Shown piece after piece: positions 6,822-7,336 of a stretch of DNA of 7,336 bases. This DNA is from an uncultured Chitinophagaceae bacterium (GTDB lineage Bacteria > Bacteroidota > Bacteroidia > Chitinophagales > Chitinophagaceae): assembly GCA_946885335.1 (NCBI GenBank), contig CAMPGG010000170.1:1-7336 (forward strand), in the 5' to 3' direction. A model generated the notes under the pieces. The model did not search any database, had not been told where the DNA came from, and worked only from the letters and a program-made list of their open reading frames with translations. Position numbers and translations under genes: made by a program. Positions within the stretch are counted from its first letter, which is position 1. Every line of letters begins with the position of its first letter.

Positions 6822-7336
6822 TTATTTTAATTTACGCATTTTAACGGTTTCTATCCTGGTATCACTGACGTTTAATACATCAAACTCATAATCATCAATG
6901 ATTATTCTTTCTTTTTGCTGAGGAATGGTTTCATGATAATTGATAATATATCCCGAAAGCGTTTCAGATTCTTCGGTTTCAAATTCCAGCCCGTACTTAT
7001 TTACAAGGTAATCCAACTCTAAGCGGCCTGAAAATATGTATTCGTTTTCTGCAATTTGCTTTTCAACAAATTCCTCTGTATCATATTCATCTTTTATGTC
7101 ACCAAAAATTTCTTCCAATACATCTTCCATGGTTATGATACCGGCTGTTCCACCAAATTCATCAACCACCCAGGCCATACTTTTTCTTTCTGTACTGAAT
7201 TTTTCTATCAGGTCCGTAGCACTCATACTTTCGGGTACGGCAGGTATGGGTAATAAAATTTCCTGGATGGACCTGGGTCTTTTAAATAAATCTAACTGGT
7301 GTACATAACCTGTAATATGATCTATATTGTTTTCAT
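6822..7336 (-). CDS. CorC/HlyC (CNNM-type) CBS-domain membrane protein, C-terminal part (partial at right edge)
   Basis: The frame is open from the right edge to a TAA at 6824-6822, giving 171 complete codons of the C-terminal part. An ATG at 7226 is internal, since homologous sequence continues upstream of it (ENNIDHITGYVHQLDLF, then RPRSIQEILLPIPAVPESM). The visible part begins inside the CBS pair and includes the second CBS motif SMAWVVDEFGGTAGIITMED followed by VLEEIFGDIKDEYD. It ends in a CorC_HlyC domain (about the last 85 residues, YIFSGRLELDYLVNKYG, ETLSGYIINYHETIP, YEFDVLNVSDTRIETVKMRK). Members of this family are inner-membrane proteins with an N-terminal DUF21/CNNM transmembrane domain, linked to Mg2+/Co2+ export or resistance and often annotated as hemolysin-like. 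The membrane domain is outside the window. The gliding protein GldE belongs to the same family, but nothing visible here points to it. The gene precedes tatC in the same direction. Confidence 0.93.
   Translation of the reverse strand, partial: ENNIDHITGYVHQLDLFKRPRSIQEILLPIPAVPESMSATDLIEKFSTERKSMAWVVDEFGGTAGIITMEDVLEEIFGDIKDEYDTEEFVEKQIAENEYIFSGRLELDYLVNKYGLEFETEESETLSGYIINYHETIPQQKERIIIDDYEFDVLNVSDTRIETVKMRKLK

Noticed and set aside
6808..6826. A short imperfect hairpin at the end of the CorC-like gene, considered as a terminator.
   Set aside because: On the minus strand, the relevant one, the stem has a mismatch and no T run follows, so co-transcription into tatC cannot be excluded.
6822..7336. 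Naming the CorC-like protein gldE (gliding motility).
   Set aside because: Only the shared CBS/CorC_HlyC part is visible, it is generic to the family, and no other gliding gene is nearby.

Overview
The window looks like a chromosomal segment of a Bacteroidota bacterium, most likely from the Chitinophagaceae or a close relative. The clues are an AT-rich composition, gene starts without Shine-Dalgarno sequences but with A-rich leaders, several upstream matches to the Bacteroidota sigma factor -7 element (TAnnTTTG), a Bacteroidota-style TatC with a long first periplasmic loop, and a deoxyhypusine-synthase-family enzyme. Chitinophagaceae are typically described as having homospermidine as their main polyamine, which fits that enzyme. 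The placement is inferred from these features, not from a database search.

Layout from left to right. At 1-320 (+) is the C-terminal end of a small secreted-type protein resembling the PepSY-like/BLIP-like family, closed by a strong terminator at 343-374. At 460-1434 (+) is a complete deoxyhypusine synthase-family protein, probably a homospermidine synthase, with its own promoter-like sequence. A 190-base convergent gap follows, holding a GC-rich inverted-repeat patch and a bidirectional terminator. At 1625-3145 (-) is an exported M28 zinc peptidase with a PA insert. A 215-base divergent gap with promoter-like elements separates it from a TonB-dependent receptor at 3362-5308 (+). The receptor reading frame is cut by one in-frame TAA at 4637-4639, and homology resumes in the same frame directly after it.

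The right part is a run of minus-strand genes: rpiB (5320-5772), tatC (5825-6679) and the C-terminal 171 residues of a CorC/HlyC (CNNM-type) CBS-domain membrane protein (6822-7336, cut by the window edge). These three lie in one direction with gaps of 52 and 142 bases and may be partly co-transcribed, although a -7-like element lies directly before rpiB.

The genes do not form one evident pathway. They are mostly housekeeping and envelope functions: polyamine synthesis, the pentose phosphate pathway, folded-protein export, peptide degradation and outer-membrane uptake. I do not see a new multi-gene system. The points most worth following up are the altered polyamine pocket of the deoxyhypusine synthase homologue, the single nonsense codon in the receptor, and the GC-rich inverted-repeat patch at 1443-1540.
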